From Opisthorchis felineus (Eukaryota; Platyhelminthes; Trematoda; Opisthorchiida; Opisthorchiidae): 64,000 nt of DNA. Location: the NCBI GenBank assembly GCA_004794785.1, contig SJOL01008821.1:1612100-1676099 (forward strand). Reading direction: 5' to 3'. Numbering within the stretch: position 1 is the first letter of the stretch; each line of letters starts with the position of its first letter. The position numbers were made by a program, and so were the translations under genes. Positions 45,866 to 58,949 of the stretch are shown piece after piece. The notes under the pieces were generated by a model. The model did not search any database. It was not told the DNA's origin and saw only the letters and a program-made list of their open reading frames with translations.

Positions 45866-45869
45866 GATT

Positions 45870-46730
45870 CGGGCACATCAACGTGGCTTTTGCGAATCAA
45901 TGTCGCCCTAGTACTGAAGAAATAAGTTTGCTAAATTTCTTCGAAACCGTTACTACTGGATTTCCCGTCAGATGGGAGAATAGTTGAAGGATACTGTAGA
46001 CTTTAACTGAGTATACTTCAGTGTGATGAATGTGCCTGTACTGGGAACATACACTGCGATATTATTGGTTGAGTTTCCGCAAAAGGCAACCCTGTGTGGT
46101 TGTTCGCATAAAGATGACTGCGTGCCTTGGTTTCAACAATTACTAGCATCGAAAATCCAGTCTCACTAATGCATGAATGCAAATTAGAGCAAGAATTTGG
46201 AAAGTGGTGAGGTTGGGTATGGATGAAAAACAGAGGTGAATCGACGGATTGGAATGGACCGAATCCATTAACAGAATCACTCAGTTGATTATGTACTTCA
46301 TCAGTACAAATCCAAAGTTGCAGTTTCTGATGTTCCTGTTTGAGCATGTACAATCTGTCAGCTCTTTCAGTTCCTTCAGACCGCATCCAGCACATGCACA
46401 AAAAATCACCACAGTTGAATGTGGCAGCACTCAGGAACGTTTGTATTGAGGTGCGCCCCGTGAACTTTCTTGCAGTGCCATGATTTACGTAGCACTGAGC
46501 TTCGGTGGAAGGTTCGTAGGATTCTGCAGTCTTTCCTTCTAGGTTTGTCGGCATACCGCCTTCCGATCCTTCATGTTTAGGGTTAATCTTATTGGTAATT
46601 TGTCACCTAATGCTATACCACATAGACCGTCACAGGATGACGTCAGACTAGGCATCTCATTTGCTGCATAGAACAGGATTAATAAACAAAACCCTGTTAT
46701 TGTTGCTCCTGCTGGTGGTGGTGAGGAGGA
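45870..46730. other. Unassigned sequence before the LINE fragment
   Basis: The LINE endonuclease should lie here on the plus strand if the copy at 46735 were full-length, but no endonuclease motif is readable, so that copy is 5'-truncated or its 5' part is replaced. The minus-strand frame at 46018-46554 (178 codons) is unrecognised. GTT/GGT-rich simple sequence precedes 46735. Confidence 0.45.
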
Positions 46731-46734
46731 TGGT

Positions 46735-48125
46735 GATAGAGAGCGCTGGTGGACAGCGAAGGCCCAGGAAATGAAGAAAGCTTTTGCAACGGGAAACAGT
46801 CATATTGTATTCCAGCTAATCCATTTGACTGGTCCAAGGAGGACGGGTGTTATTGAAACTATCTTTGAAAACAATGAGACCTCGATTCATTCACAGAAAT
46901 GTCATCTTGACCAATGGGTTGATCACTTTGGTGAACAGTCAACCTGCCCCCCCCCATCAACTTCAGCTTTGGAAAGACTATATGAACCCGAATGGAACGT
47001 CAGCACCATGTCCACCATAGATAGCGGAAGTTCAGAGTGCAATTTGCTTCGGTGCGACAAAGCACCTGGTCCAGATGGTTTACATCCTTCACCCTTCAAA
47101 GAAAGTTGCGAGTCCCTCGAGGCTATCTTGACGTTTTTACTCCAAAGTGTCCGAAATGCAGAAAGAGTGCCGACAGGATGGAGCGCCTCGACGATGATTC
47201 CAATATTAAAAAAAGAGTCACGAATATCGTGCGAAAACCACCGGTGTACCAGTCTAGTGACCGTAACTTCCAAGGTGCTTTTTGGTAGTATTCTACGAAG
47301 GTTGATTCGTCATCGGAAGAGTTAGATTCGCGAAGATCAAGCTGGGTTTCACCATGGCCGGGGTTGTATTGACCATATCTTCAATGTATGACGGGTGGTG
47401 GAAATGCACCATTCCTTCCGACAACCAACAACAGTCGTTTTTCTTGGTGTAAAAGCTGAGTTTGACTCCGCTGGTAGTCAGAAACTGTGACAGTGTTTGG
47501 TAATAAAGGGTGGCCTTTCTAAATTCTTGTTTTGTATGTCTCCTCTCTTAGATGCACACGTGTCTACGGTAAAGTCTCTCCTGAGTCCCCCACCTCCAGT
47601 GGTGTCAGGCAGAGAAGGCACTCTATCACCCTTTCCCTCCTAATTCGATGTGCTTCTCGAGTCTTCTTTACCTGCCTCCAACATGTAGGAGATCGAAGTA
47701 TTACCGGGAGTTGGCTCACTGACATTGTTGCTCTCCTTGGATCAGACCATCGAAAACTGTGACTTAACCTTACTAAATAATTCTGCTGTACGGTTTGGCA
47801 TGTTTTTCGCACCTGCAAAGTATAAAGTGATACTACAAGATGAGGTTGGCTGAAACCCAGATCTCATGCTTGCAAGTGTCGGTGAATTAGATAAGTTCGT
47901 CGATCTGGGCATTTGCATAAGTCCCGGTGGTCGGGCGAATGCACTTACAGAACTGGGAAGGCCAGAGCAGCTTCTGTCAACCTCCGGCAGCCTCCATCAG
48001 CTTGACTGTCAGTCGTTGAGTGTACAATTATGCGGTCCGGTCTGTCCTATCTTATGGATCGGAGACGAGGCCACTACGCTGAAGCGGCTCATGTTGTCTG
48101 GCTTCGCCAATATCTGAAACCAAAC
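46735..48125 (+). pseudogene. RTE/CR1-type LINE, linker and reverse transcriptase
   Basis: Plus strand: ERWWTAKAQEMKKAFATGNS and LIHLTGPRRTGVIETI (linker, 46742-46870); CDKAPGPDGLHPSPFKES (fingers, about 47053-47106); SASTMIPILKKESRI; REDQAGFHHGRGCIDHIFNV (about 47330-47388) which continues after a stop; TTVVFLGVKAEFDSAGSQ replacing FLDLKAAFDSVDR, so the first catalytic Asp reads Gly; LLESSLPASNM and EIEVLPGVGSLT; FGMFFAPAKYKVILQDEVG (about 47797-47850); KFVDLGICISPGGRANALTE (about 47893-47952). YADD is not readable after GSLT. The longest open run is 184 codons at 46771-47325. The order and spacing match the family; a dead copy. Confidence 0.92.
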
Positions 48126-48129
48126 TTGG

Positions 48130-51100
48130 TTGTGCATGATGATGATGCATGTTGATGATCCATCCGCGTAACATTCAGACGCATATGTCCAGTTTACTTT
48201 TTCGAGGATACGGTGTCGGCATTTGTGCATTTGTTAGCGAATGGAATAAATGCACAGCAAACGGGTTTGAATGATCAATCGAAGCACATAATGGACCCAC
48301 ATTGGTATATTTTAACAACTGGGTACACATAAGTCGGATATATTATCACTCAGTCCGGCCTATATAACAGGATGTCAGAGAATCATTCCCACACGCAAAG
48401 CACGCAGTGCATAATGCACACAGACGTATACAAAGCCACCAACCTGGCCTACAAAGTGATACTAGGAGGCTTCCTCCTTGGGTTCCTTTCGAACTGTCTG
48501 GCTATTTTGGGTCAGGGAGCTGAATATGGAACGACAAACTTTGTGTACAGGGAATTAGAGGCACACACGTATTTAGAAGTGTCTGTTGTCTAATTGTTAA
48601 ACCTGTTGGCAAGAGGTTGGAGTGGACAGAGGGTTAGAACTCTCGACAAGAGTACGTTCACATATTTTAGAACATTTAGAGAAATGCGTGTTTGAGATGC
48701 GGGGAAACATATTTAGGAAATAAATCAAACAACCACTCTGAAACACCGTCTGAGAATACGGAAGTTGTTCTTGTGTAACCTAGGAGAAACGACAGGTGGA
48801 AGCTATACAAGAGCGAAAAAATTCGCGAATAAAATTATGAGAGCACTAAAATCGACGCGGTGTTCTGAAAAACCGATTTTATGTGTCCATTCCAACACAT
48901 TGGACGGGAAATGAATGCACCAGGATGTCTGCTGCTGTTGAGAGTCGGAAACTAATTTTTGTAGTTAATGAGGAGCTCTGACAAGGTCTTAAGAAGAGTA
49001 GCAACAGAAAATGTCACTTGTTAGCATTCCGGGAGCCCGAATTTATGTTCATTGGGGGAGACGAAAGGTCAGTCAGTTGGATTTTCCCAGTGTGAAATTT
49101 CACAATCGAACCGGATGGAAAAACAAAGAGTGAAATCAGCGGCGTACTTAAAAGCCAAATGGGACCAGCAGCTCGAAAGTCATCAATACAGTGTATGAAG
49201 AAACGGTGCTTTGAAGTGCACCAATGTCACAGGGCAGTAGAGAGAAACGAAAAATGATCGCCTGACCAGCCGAGGGGTGAAGAATAACAACAAGCAGATT
49301 GAAGTTTAGTCAGCGGGACGTTTCCGTTTGTCCCAATAAAGGCGGACGAAAACTGGAGAAAATGCAGTTATTTTTACCTAGGGATAGAGCAAGGCAACAC
49401 ACCTGATAAACTACAGAGTCTAGCATGCTGCTTCTTCATGGTGAAACTCTGAAAATTTCTTAAACTTCTTAAACTTCTTAAACTTGTGCTTCCGCCTTAT
49501 CGTCTCCTATTTCTGTATCGGTGCTACCAGGCTGCGAGGACCAGAGCAGCTGAAAAATAATCTGGATGGAATTCATCTGAAGGTTTTTGGAAATGAGTCT
49601 CCGAGAAGACTTGCAAGTAAGTGAAGCTTAACGGTCTCGATTTTCACCATGAAGTGGAGCTAAACTTGTATATAAGAGGCCAGCCAAAATCGGTCTATTC
49701 TCGAGGGGAGGTTACTGTCGAAATGCGCTTTAGGGGACGGTCTCTTTGATTGGGGTAAGTACATTCAAATCTTAAAGATGGCGATAATTTTGGGTAGACC
49801 TCTTTTCTGCAGGTTGTGATGAACGTATGTTTGGACTGTTAGGAGTTGTGAAGAAGGCAGTTCTTTAGCAGGGCTTATCTTAAGGGCAACTGTATTGTAC
49901 TACGACTCACAAATACACACATGAAATTCCATGAACGGTTTTCCTCCTTAGGTGGGTGTAGTTGCGTCATCGCCATTAATACCCTTGCTGGCGGAGTGGA
50001 TAAGTGTTCGGCGTATGAGCCGTGATTCTTACCTACAGGTCTATCATACCCTTCAGGCAGATCATCTGTTCCTACCACTCCCCACCCCGGACACCAGCCA
50101 TTCATTCATAAGTATAAGCAACAGGTTGCATGTTACACTGGTCATTTTCAACACCCTTCTTCGACAGATTTGCTAAATGAGGTGAGAAAATTCTAGAGCC
50201 AAAAACCCTTGGGAAATCCTAACGGCGAAGACAAATCAGATGGATCAAGTCAGCCTCAAGATAAAAAGGCAACCACCGTTGTGTTTCCTAGAATGTAGCC
50301 ATATTTACACAATGATGGAAAGTGACGGGTCGAACAAAATCGAGTGTTGCTGAGAACGTGAACTCTGAAAATATCGTAACAGCACCAACAACCGTTTTTC
50401 TAAGTGACCCGCAAAACATGTTTGACTTTCCACCAAATTTCTTGGCAGGCGCAAGTAAACTAAGCGGAAAAACTGACACTACTTGAAGTGCTCCAGTTTG
50501 TCAGTCAAAATTACGTGGGATGCGCATGCACATAAGATAACAAGGACCCAAGAAGGTCTGGCCTTCAGCCCCTAACGTGAATATTCAAACGGACAGTAAC
50601 GAGAAATTTAGAACGTCATGTGCGTCACGTGAGATCTACTGTACTTATGTGAGGTGGCGTCTTTCACGACCTACTCTGCACCAGTCCACGGGATGTTTTC
50701 GTCAATTTCTAGCCTACTTACGAGTAGTCAGAAAACTGTGTACTGTTATGGTGCTGGGGGCAAATGATGTCAGCATGTGAAACCAAACAACTAAAAAGCT
50801 GACAACTGACAGTCTAACGACCAGAAGAAAGTCAACTGTACTAAGACAATAGCAGCCAAGTTTGACTACAATGGGAAACGTCATTTTCATTCAAGTTAGG
50901 CACCGGCTAAAAACACTCAAGCCCCAAACAGGACGACTTGCGAAGCCCGCTTTTTTAGATTTTACAATGGTACCGAAGCACCACTCAGGGGTACCGTGAT
51001 TCACACAGAGAACGAAGTTAAGCTCTAAAAGGCCTTCAGAACTCCCACAGATTCCTTCGTTCGGTTGAAGTGGACAACTTTTCACGCTAACTTCAGCTGG

Positions 51101-53190
51101 CCATGGTAAAGATAGTCATTTACAGAAGTCACCGGTGGGAGATTTAAGGCGAAATTAGGGTAAAGGAAATGTAGTAAAGTTGCTAAACTGGTAAACGTGA
51201 TCTGGATACGAAATCAGCTAAATAAGAACCACAAGTTTATTGTCCACGATGCTTACAGCCAGTGCCAGTTCTTTTGTGGAGGACTTTACATATGTAAACA
51301 AACTTACATTCTAAGGAACTTCATAACAGCTGCCACAATTATATGTAAACCTGTGTCACACAGGTTACCATCAGTGAAAATCCCTCCAAGCAATGGGAAT
51401 CCCCAAAAATTCCTGAAAATCTACCAAGACATGCTTAGAAGTGGAACCCGACATGTCAGTGTCTTGGGGGTGTGGCCGTTTATTCCTCCAGGACGCCCAC
51501 AAAGTAAACAGCTGATTTGTTTCTCGCTGTACGAAAGACTGGTAGTCGACTTCGTTTATATACAGTGGATGTGATGCACCGTGAAAAGTTAGCAAACAAC
51601 CTGCTTGTTTGTACACTGGTGGCTGCCGCTTCTCCTCGGCCCAGCGAAAGCCACATCAATTAAGAGAAAGCAAAGATGATCTCACTGGTGGTAGGCACGA
51701 TTAGACCATACTGTTCTTAATTTTCGGAGCTTATGTGACACCTAACCACGTACAATATCCTTCTGGTCCCAGTATTCTACTCTGACGGTGCAAAATTGGT
51801 AACTTCATGACATGTTACTAGGATTCAAATAAGTTGGAATCGTTGATAGTGTGGAGCGATTCGGAAATTTTCAGTTGAGCTTTTGTACGTGAAGTCGGCC
51901 CGTTTCGAAAAGCCGAGAGGCCTTCGGCTTATGGCGATAGGGATTCGAAGAACTGTCCTCCCGCCAGTCATCAGAGCCTTCATTGCATGGGAACTCAGGG
52001 TTCGGTTGTCCAATCACTGGTATTAGTCACTACTGCAGCTTAATGCATTCGGGGACTTCAGGCAAAAAAGCCAAACGGGCCATCATGAGGGTACATCTGA
52101 ACATCAAATAATGCCTGCGAATACGGCGAAGTGTCGATGGTAACCTAATAGAAACTCATGGTTTTGCACAAATGAGCTGAGATTCTCCTAGAAAGGAGCG
52201 ATTAGTTTTCAGCGATTTTTGGGAATGCAACAAACAAAACTGGGCAAAATCCGCCAACTCAACATGGTTTTCAGTAAACAAATTTCTGAATACCCTCATC
52301 CGTATATGAAGGTGGTTTCATCTTTGACGCTTTACGAGACACTCGTTACCCGCATTGTCTTTGCAGAGGATTAGGAGATCCACTAAAAAACTGCCGTACC
52401 AATTAAGGGTGACGAAGCGAGTAAGCTGCTAAGATAGAAACTCGACATTGTACGTGAAAGCAAGCTTAATGCTGCACTGTGCACAAGCTTTACTAGTTGT
52501 TCTGTGCTAAGATGAATGCCTAAAGACCAACTGACTCGACAGCTTACTTCCTCTTACTTCAGTGCAACGAGGACTTCGTTGGAAATGAAGTCCAATCACG
52601 TTCCTTGTTGACTGGCCAAGGGGACAGCGCGGACACATAATAGTTCTGCTTTAGCAGAGATAGGAAATCTAATGGGTTATGGGACGGCGTTGACCATCAC
52701 ATATCAGATTAGCTCAATATTGTCACGAAGGGTGGAGATCAGAGTTTTGCGCCGTGGTGGTCCATGTGGTTGTGACTCGTATTTGAATTGAGCTCCTAAA
52801 ATGCATCGTTCGTCTAAGCTAGAAGACGGGAACTGACGACCACTATAGGTCATTAGATGACACTAGCATGCTTCAGTCACCGAGGCGGGATGTTCAACCG
52901 CATACTCACCAAACCTGTTCAAAATCCCAACCAAAAGTTGTCAGCGAACTTACTATACAAAGATTACCAGTCGCCTCTCCATGAGGAAACTCCGATCGAG
53001 ACATTCCGGTACTCCAGAAGGCGCTTTCTCGTACAGCGAGTATTGTACGATTTCAGATCAGTCTTTCAACCACGAGCTATGTGAAATTATAAGTTAGATC
53101 GGGTTATCCTAGCAACTGGACGCCGATATTATAATATGGGGTCTGTTGGCAATGCTGCGAAATATGGGTAACACGGGTGCACTGCCTGGT
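48130..53190. other. Unassigned 5-kb stretch
   Basis: No transposon protein motif is readable. Two small items stand out: a nine-base tandem (TTCTTAAAC, three units at 49457-49485), and a lone tRNA-like box A, TGGCGGAGTGGATAAGTG at 49990, without a box B. Open frames at 50577-50780 and 51197-51574 are unrecognised. Confidence 0.4.
49457..49485. repeat. Short tandem repeat, 9-bp unit
   Basis: TTCTTAAAC repeated three times and starting a fourth. Confidence 0.85.
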
Positions 53191-53194
53191 TGTT

Positions 53195-54065
53195 GAGGTC
53201 TTTAAAGTGGGAGAAAAAGGAGCAAATAGTGGATTGCAAGTTGAGAGTAACCGTATGGGCACAAAAAGTCATTCCTCAGTGGAATTCGGCATGTCGATGG
53301 CGGCGTGGGTGGGACTCGGGTGCCCAAACCTCTCAGACACCATGAACCAGCACGGCAAAAAAACATTGTTAGGTTTTTCTTGCTTCGTCTCCAGGTCATA
53401 CTCTGTCCATCCCGTGCTCCCTGCCACTCACAGCGGATTTCAGCAAACAGCACAAGGCAATCGATCATCTAGTACGCAAAGAATACGGTCACACCAGCGG
53501 AGTCTTGTAAGCCTCACCAAATAATCACGTGGCCGATAACTCCGTCTGTTGTCAAATACCATTCGTCGCAATTCAGCATTGCTGACCCGGCGTTTCCATG
53601 ATCAACTGAGTGCTTCGAAGGCATCGGCAGTCAAAGTCAACCGGTCCTTTAACGAACTATGATAACGTTTCACAGCCATAAAGCGGTAGTAGACTCGCCA
53701 CCTCCATATGGATCCCACCTTTTACCGACTGTCGTGCAATCACCAAAGGTGCTTGAGCTGAACAAAAGCAGAGCGGATTTTAAAAACCCTAGTAAACAAC
53801 GGCAATACTGCCACCTAGAGATCAAACTGCTAAGATCAGTGAATGTGCCAACGACTTCTAGCGGCTCAGACACCATGACAGGTGGGTGTCATATCCATCC
53901 ACTTGGAAGTTGCGAAGAGCATTCAGAGACATACGAATAAGAAGACCAAATACATATAGGATGAGCGAAAACACACATGGGGATGCACTAAAACTACCTA
54001 CCTCATGCCAGCAGGTTTTTTCGTAATTTGTGTGCGGACCTCTCATCTGAAGATCTACCAAACCC
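53195..54065 (-). pseudogene. RTE/CR1-type LINE, C-terminal half
   Basis: Read down from 54060: FSLILYVFGLLIRMSLNALR (about 53975-53916), a worn version of the SPFLFNFVIDLLM block; VGTFTDLSSLIS (about 53853-53815), corresponding to FTYLGSLIS; a highly mutated LWRRHDI and LYGSETW region; then QSMTWRRSKKNLT near 53405-53367 and the tail toward 53205, corresponding to the GGQTMTWRRGMK part of the family. Stops and shifts are frequent, and the YADD box is not found. Confidence 0.6.
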
Positions 54066-54069
54066 TCCT

Positions 54070-54460
54070 TTTCAGTTTGTCTAAAAAAATTTACCTGTCG
54101 GTTAGGATGATATGGACATCTGGTTTAAGTTAATAATTGATGGCGCTGACAGACAACCGTTAACCTATTAGGTAGTGTGGCGAATCACCCATGAATCAAG
54201 CGTGAGCTTGACGGTGATCAAGCATATTAGCTGGTTGTTGGTAAGACCGGTAAGTGTCCGGTAAGTGGGGATGTCGGCATTCAGGCTCGGCCTTTCGTTC
54301 ATGCTGTGCTTTAGTTTATTTTAAAAAGTGACTACCTTGGAGGTGTTCGGCCCAAGAAATTCACACTTGTTTGGGTTTCAAAAAATTCAGCGCCTGGTGT
54401 CAAACAACAGTGATCTTACGCTCATGCTCAAACTATCAGTTATCATCATCATCTGAGACA
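54070..54460. other. Unassigned sequence
   Basis: Contains a short tandem GGTAAGACCGGTAAGTGTCC-like stretch at 54240-54270 and nothing else of note. Confidence 0.4.
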
Positions 54461-54505
54461 GCAACATCAGTGTTGGCACTGATGCTTTACTGCCGTACAA
54501 GAAAT
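54440..54505 (-). repeat. 3'-end module of an RTE-type LINE with GAT tail
   Basis: Minus strand: GTACGGCAGTAAAGCATCAG, TGCCAACACTGATG, then GATGATGATGATAA. This matches the module at 37990-38040. A simple-repeat tail is typical of RTE-type 3' ends. The body it belonged to should lie at higher coordinates; the nearest candidate is 56560-57060. Confidence 0.55.
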
Positions 54506-54509
54506 GGAA

Positions 54510-56555
54510 CATACGTCTCATCAAGCAATGCCCAGGATGCAACACATCCACAAGAAAAGAAGATAACCAACCTCAACAAAATTACAGGTAAAAACGTTAT
54601 TCAAATCCGCTTAGTTGTCAGTTGTTTTAATCGTAATCAGCTAGTCTGCTGAAAAACCACTTTGTACAAGGCAAAAGACAGATTGGTCGATAGACATGTT
54701 TAGTGAACAGTCCATTGAACTATTGTCTGAAGAGTTTACAATCACGTATCCCAAGGAGACCTACCAAAACAGAATATGGTAATTTGACCGTCCACCAGAG
54801 CACACCAAAGGATGTAGAGTGAGAGGAAGGAACACACGATTATAAGCCGATAGAATTGTAATATACAAAGAGAAAAATCACAGTAACAGAAAAGGACCAG
54901 TGAGAGGCAGCCGTCTTCACATAAATTTGTCACGCTGAAAGCTTCTTGATACTGGTGACGATAGTTGATGGACCATTACCCCAGAACCAGCTTCGCAACT
55001 ATCATAACCACATTCACTCCGATAAGAGGAACTGAAGGAAGCAAATAAGGAAGGAAGATACGACTTACTTCGCATAACTGTCCGAATTGAATGAATGACA
55101 TTCAATAATTGGGACTTGACGGTTGCGGGAGCTGCAAAGTCCTTATCGTCAGTGGCCCAACCAACTACAATAAGCATATAGGAATATCGTACGCTATTCA
55201 CTCACTTTTGGCGAGGAATCGCTTCTCATGTAGTACACAGATCGCATTCAGAAGTAACACGACTGCCTCAATCAGACTACCGAGCCCGAACGCCATCACC
55301 AACAACCAGAGGAGGTAAGAAAACGGTCGGTAGGGGAAAAAGTACCTCTAGTGGCGCGATGAAAGGAGTAGTCCGGGCAGCGAGTGCCGTATAACCTGCT
55401 GAAATAGATGAGAAAATAAATTACATGAATACGCATATGAAAAGAGCCAAAATATGGTACGGTCTCAGACACTCAGTATAAGGTCGACCAAAAGTACTAC
55501 CTATGAGAAGCGCCACTTAGAACCAGACAGCGGGATCAGCTGAAAGTATAACGATGTCACGCCGACTAACCCTTGTCTGGGCTTGTATGCTGGCTTCACG
55601 ACGAAAAAGTGCCACACTTGAACTATACGATCTATAAGTCAAGACCTGCGTGTAAAGAATCGAACGAGGAACTCTTCAAAGTGGGTGCCTTATGAAATGT
55701 GAAAAAGTTTATCTATGCTTAATGCATAGATGAATGCCGAATCAATGGTATCAGATGTCAAGCACGTTTCGGTGGCGACTGAGATCCTAAGGTGTTTTCT
55801 GATAAAAAAACACCCGGGTACTTACGCGAAAACCTAACACAAACTCCCTGAGCGATGGTATCCACGTAGGATGAACCTGGCTGAGGACTGGTGTCCTTGT
55901 AACTGATGAATCAGCCACTTGCTCTGTTTCAGCTTGTGGTGATACAATGTCAGAGTGATAAGGTGAATGACTGAAGACTCTAGGTGCTATGGCTGAGTAC
56001 GAATGAAGGCCAATTTCTGGAAAGGTCTACGGGCCTACCGCGTTTCTAAAGTTAGAGTCACTACAGTTGGAGACGGTAGGTTCACTTTTAGGCGGTTGAA
56101 AGATGGGACGCACGAGCTGACCCAGCGGCACAGCCGAACTAAAGTTTGCAGCAGCGGCTGAAGGTGGGTATTGAAGCTAGAATGCCAAGTAACGTAATCA
56201 TAGGTAGCCCAGACAACGGCTCAGCAGACCAGTTGGCAGTAAATCTGCAACCATAACACGCGCGTTTAGAACAATCACAGTTGAAACTGATTTAGTCACC
56301 AACATAGCCTCAACCTTCAGCTGCCGATATCACGTCCCAACTGTGATTTAGAGTCCTCTGTCAATGCAAGAACTTTAACAGTATCGGAATTTAACCACGG
56401 ATCGGCATCCAATCACACATTCGAAATTTGGTAAACACGGTGGAAATATGCTCGCCAGAATAAGTGTGCCCATCGAGGCGATGCATGGAAAGTCTCCCTC
56501 CTGGTCCGAAAACTTGGCACCATTAAACATGGTTGTGAATTTCATCCTTCCAAAC
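54510..56555. other. Unassigned sequence
   Basis: No readable motif. It separates the 3'-end module at 54440 from the C-terminal LINE remains at 56560, so it may be an insertion or simply decayed 3' sequence. Confidence 0.4.
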
Positions 56556-56559
56556 GATT

Positions 56560-57060
56560 AAAACCTCAAACAAACAGTAGGGCGATCCATTCAATATACG
56601 AGCAGCACCGGCTGCATGACTGAACCACGTCTGTCAGTGTACTTAACCATCGATGTGCTGCGTCCCGGGATTTTCATACCGCAGTTGTCGACCCGACTGA
56701 GTCTACTGGTCAGGACTTTCACGCTTCGCTGTCAGCTCAAAAGATATGCACCTATCAGCTATTTCTACTCGGCACAAGGCTGGACAGAATGAGCTTTGCA
56801 AGGTGGTATGCGAATTACATAACCTAACCAGTGTGACCTAAAGAGCGCGAGTAGCATGTCATCTGTCGCAAAAGGGTTTCTTCGTTACCCCAAGGCCGAC
56901 TAGCAGTGCGAGAGATGTTGCACTTTGTCTGGTTACTCCCCTTATGACTGTCCGGCCTGGTTAAACCTTCAACAGCCAGTTTCGATCCAGTATGGCCCAT
57001 CTTATCATTGCAACGCCCAACCCCGACCAACATGCCATTCCCCTCAGAAGGTTGCATTAA
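56560..57060 (-). pseudogene. RTE/CR1-type LINE, C-terminal tail
   Basis: Read down from about 56935: CNISRTASRPWGNEETLLRQ, corresponding to the ISRILWENRVSNEEVRRRV part after the reverse transcriptase; YSRSLGHTG; a CACAAGGCTGGAC stretch also present at 35260; VKVLTSRLSRVDNC near 56725-56685, corresponding to ALTSRLSRVGNC in the copy at 34980-36060; then the RRGSVMQP end near 56618. Only the C-terminal 140 or so residues survive. No palm motifs are seen upstream. Confidence 0.7.
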
Positions 57061-57064
57061 ATAA

Positions 57065-58945
57065 AATCAAACCACCAACATCTACTGAGAGCAGCAAGCA
57101 AATTAAACCATGGTGACGAGCATCACCACTACCGGGTAAATGCCGTTAGCCCTAAGATTACAAACAACACTAGTGGGGAGAAGAATAGGGTACGACCAAA
57201 TTTGATGTACTTGGGTGTTTGGCCTCCGGGAATGAGAGTGATGAGTTGCTTCAAGAAACTCAAATTGTGGACGTCATTAGGCCCACGGTATTCAAATCAG
57301 AGGAAGACTATCTGACTCAACTTAAGGGATCAACATCATCAACAACAGTACACCAGTAGCGATGAACGGTTGGGAATAATGACCCTCTAAAGAGCTGAAA
57401 GATTAATGACTCAGCGAAAACCTTATAGCAGAAACGAGACACATCTGAGCATCTTATCGACGTAAGACGCCATCAGTAGAGTCAATCCGTCTTTTAAGGA
57501 CCTAGCCTAACAAGGGACCAGCATACAACGGCAGAAAAACTTTACCTAGACAGGACGCGACAGCATGATCGCAGTTAGTCAAGTGACATGTGCTGCAAGG
57601 TTTCTAACCACGTGTAAAACTCACCAAGGAGCTCTTTTGCCCACATCGCACGCAGCCAAAGGTGCCTTTGCATCATATCTATCACATCCACTGCGTAGCT
57701 CTCACTTCCTTCCATACTGGACAAACAGGTCCAGTTGACGCCAACGAACGAATTGGGCCATCGCCTCAAACGCGTGGATCCCATTTCCGTATTCTCCTTA
57801 TCCTCGGTGAGCAAAGCCGTAGAAGCCGGTGCCACTGCACTTCGGTGCACGCTTTGTGAACTGGATAACTGACTTTTGCCCGTACGGGATGGTAAGAAGA
57901 ATAACAGGAGGATGCACGACTCTAATAATACGAACAACTACTCCCTCAAACTGAAGAGGCATTCAGTCTAATATGAACAATCAAGTAGTCAAGTGTGATG
58001 CTCATGAATGGGATGTAATTAAACTAGCATGTCTTTTGAAGCTCGAGCGCCACGGGAGACGAACATGAAGTATTGTTAGCATGAGTGAGGACTAACGTCA
58101 GTAGGTGTGAGCTCCTGATGTGGTAGTACGCGGTAACATCTAGTTACGTGGCTGGTGAACATAATCAATGGAGTACCTGTATGCTAACATATCCGTCACT
58201 CTATCAGGTTTCTTAAAGGTTACTTACCCTCAATATTGGACTTACGGGTCATTCTGCATGAGAACAGCATTGCGGTGCCCGATCTGCACCGACCACGTAG
58301 AGGGACTGATCAAGCAATCATAAAAACAGTCAGTGTCACTAGACCAGATAGGCTATACGTGGTGTGGAGTCTAACATACGATAGAATGTCACAGCCAGAA
58401 AATCAACAGCGTGCCAAAACAGTGATTTAGAGCGGCGAAACATGGGCAGTCCCCGGACTCATGAAAATTTGAAAACAACCTGGTTCCACGACATAAAAGA
58501 TTTTCTAAAGCTTGATCGTGGCTGAGTAGACGTATTCACAAGTATACAGGAAGGAAACGAAAGCTCCCCAGCTAACCCGAGTAAGACAAGGTTGCAGAAG
58601 TATGAAGGAGCACGAAAACCACCACTAAAACTCGACAAACAAGAAAGCAATATGGGTTAGGGTCGGCTCGCTGGATCATAAGAAACCCCAAACTCTTTTA
58701 CTCATGTCAATTCCTATGGAAGTGTTCGACGCCTATTATGACGGACCACACGGAGAAAAGAGCTGAGAGATGACGTACTAATAGCACAGGAACTCAGGAC
58801 GCATTTTATTGAAATTTAGACAATATGCTAGCCCGACATCCTTGCCACCAGGTATTGGAGCGTCAACTGAATTATTGACCAACCCAACGGTCACAAGCAA
58901 GAAAAAGCTCAACAAACCCGACTAATTCCACAGGTCTAAAAGGAG
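57065..58945. other. Unassigned sequence
   Basis: A minus open frame at 57575-57937 (120 codons) contains LRRWPNSFVGVNW but no domain I can name. Nothing else is readable. Confidence 0.4.
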
Positions 58946-58949
58946 TCCA

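Noticed and set aside
46018..46554. 178-codon minus-strand open frame
   Set aside because: Same reasoning; no domain and no homologue elsewhere in the window.
49985..50035. tRNA gene starting at TGGCGGAGTGG
   Set aside because: Only a box A-like stretch; no box B at the required distance and no cloverleaf.
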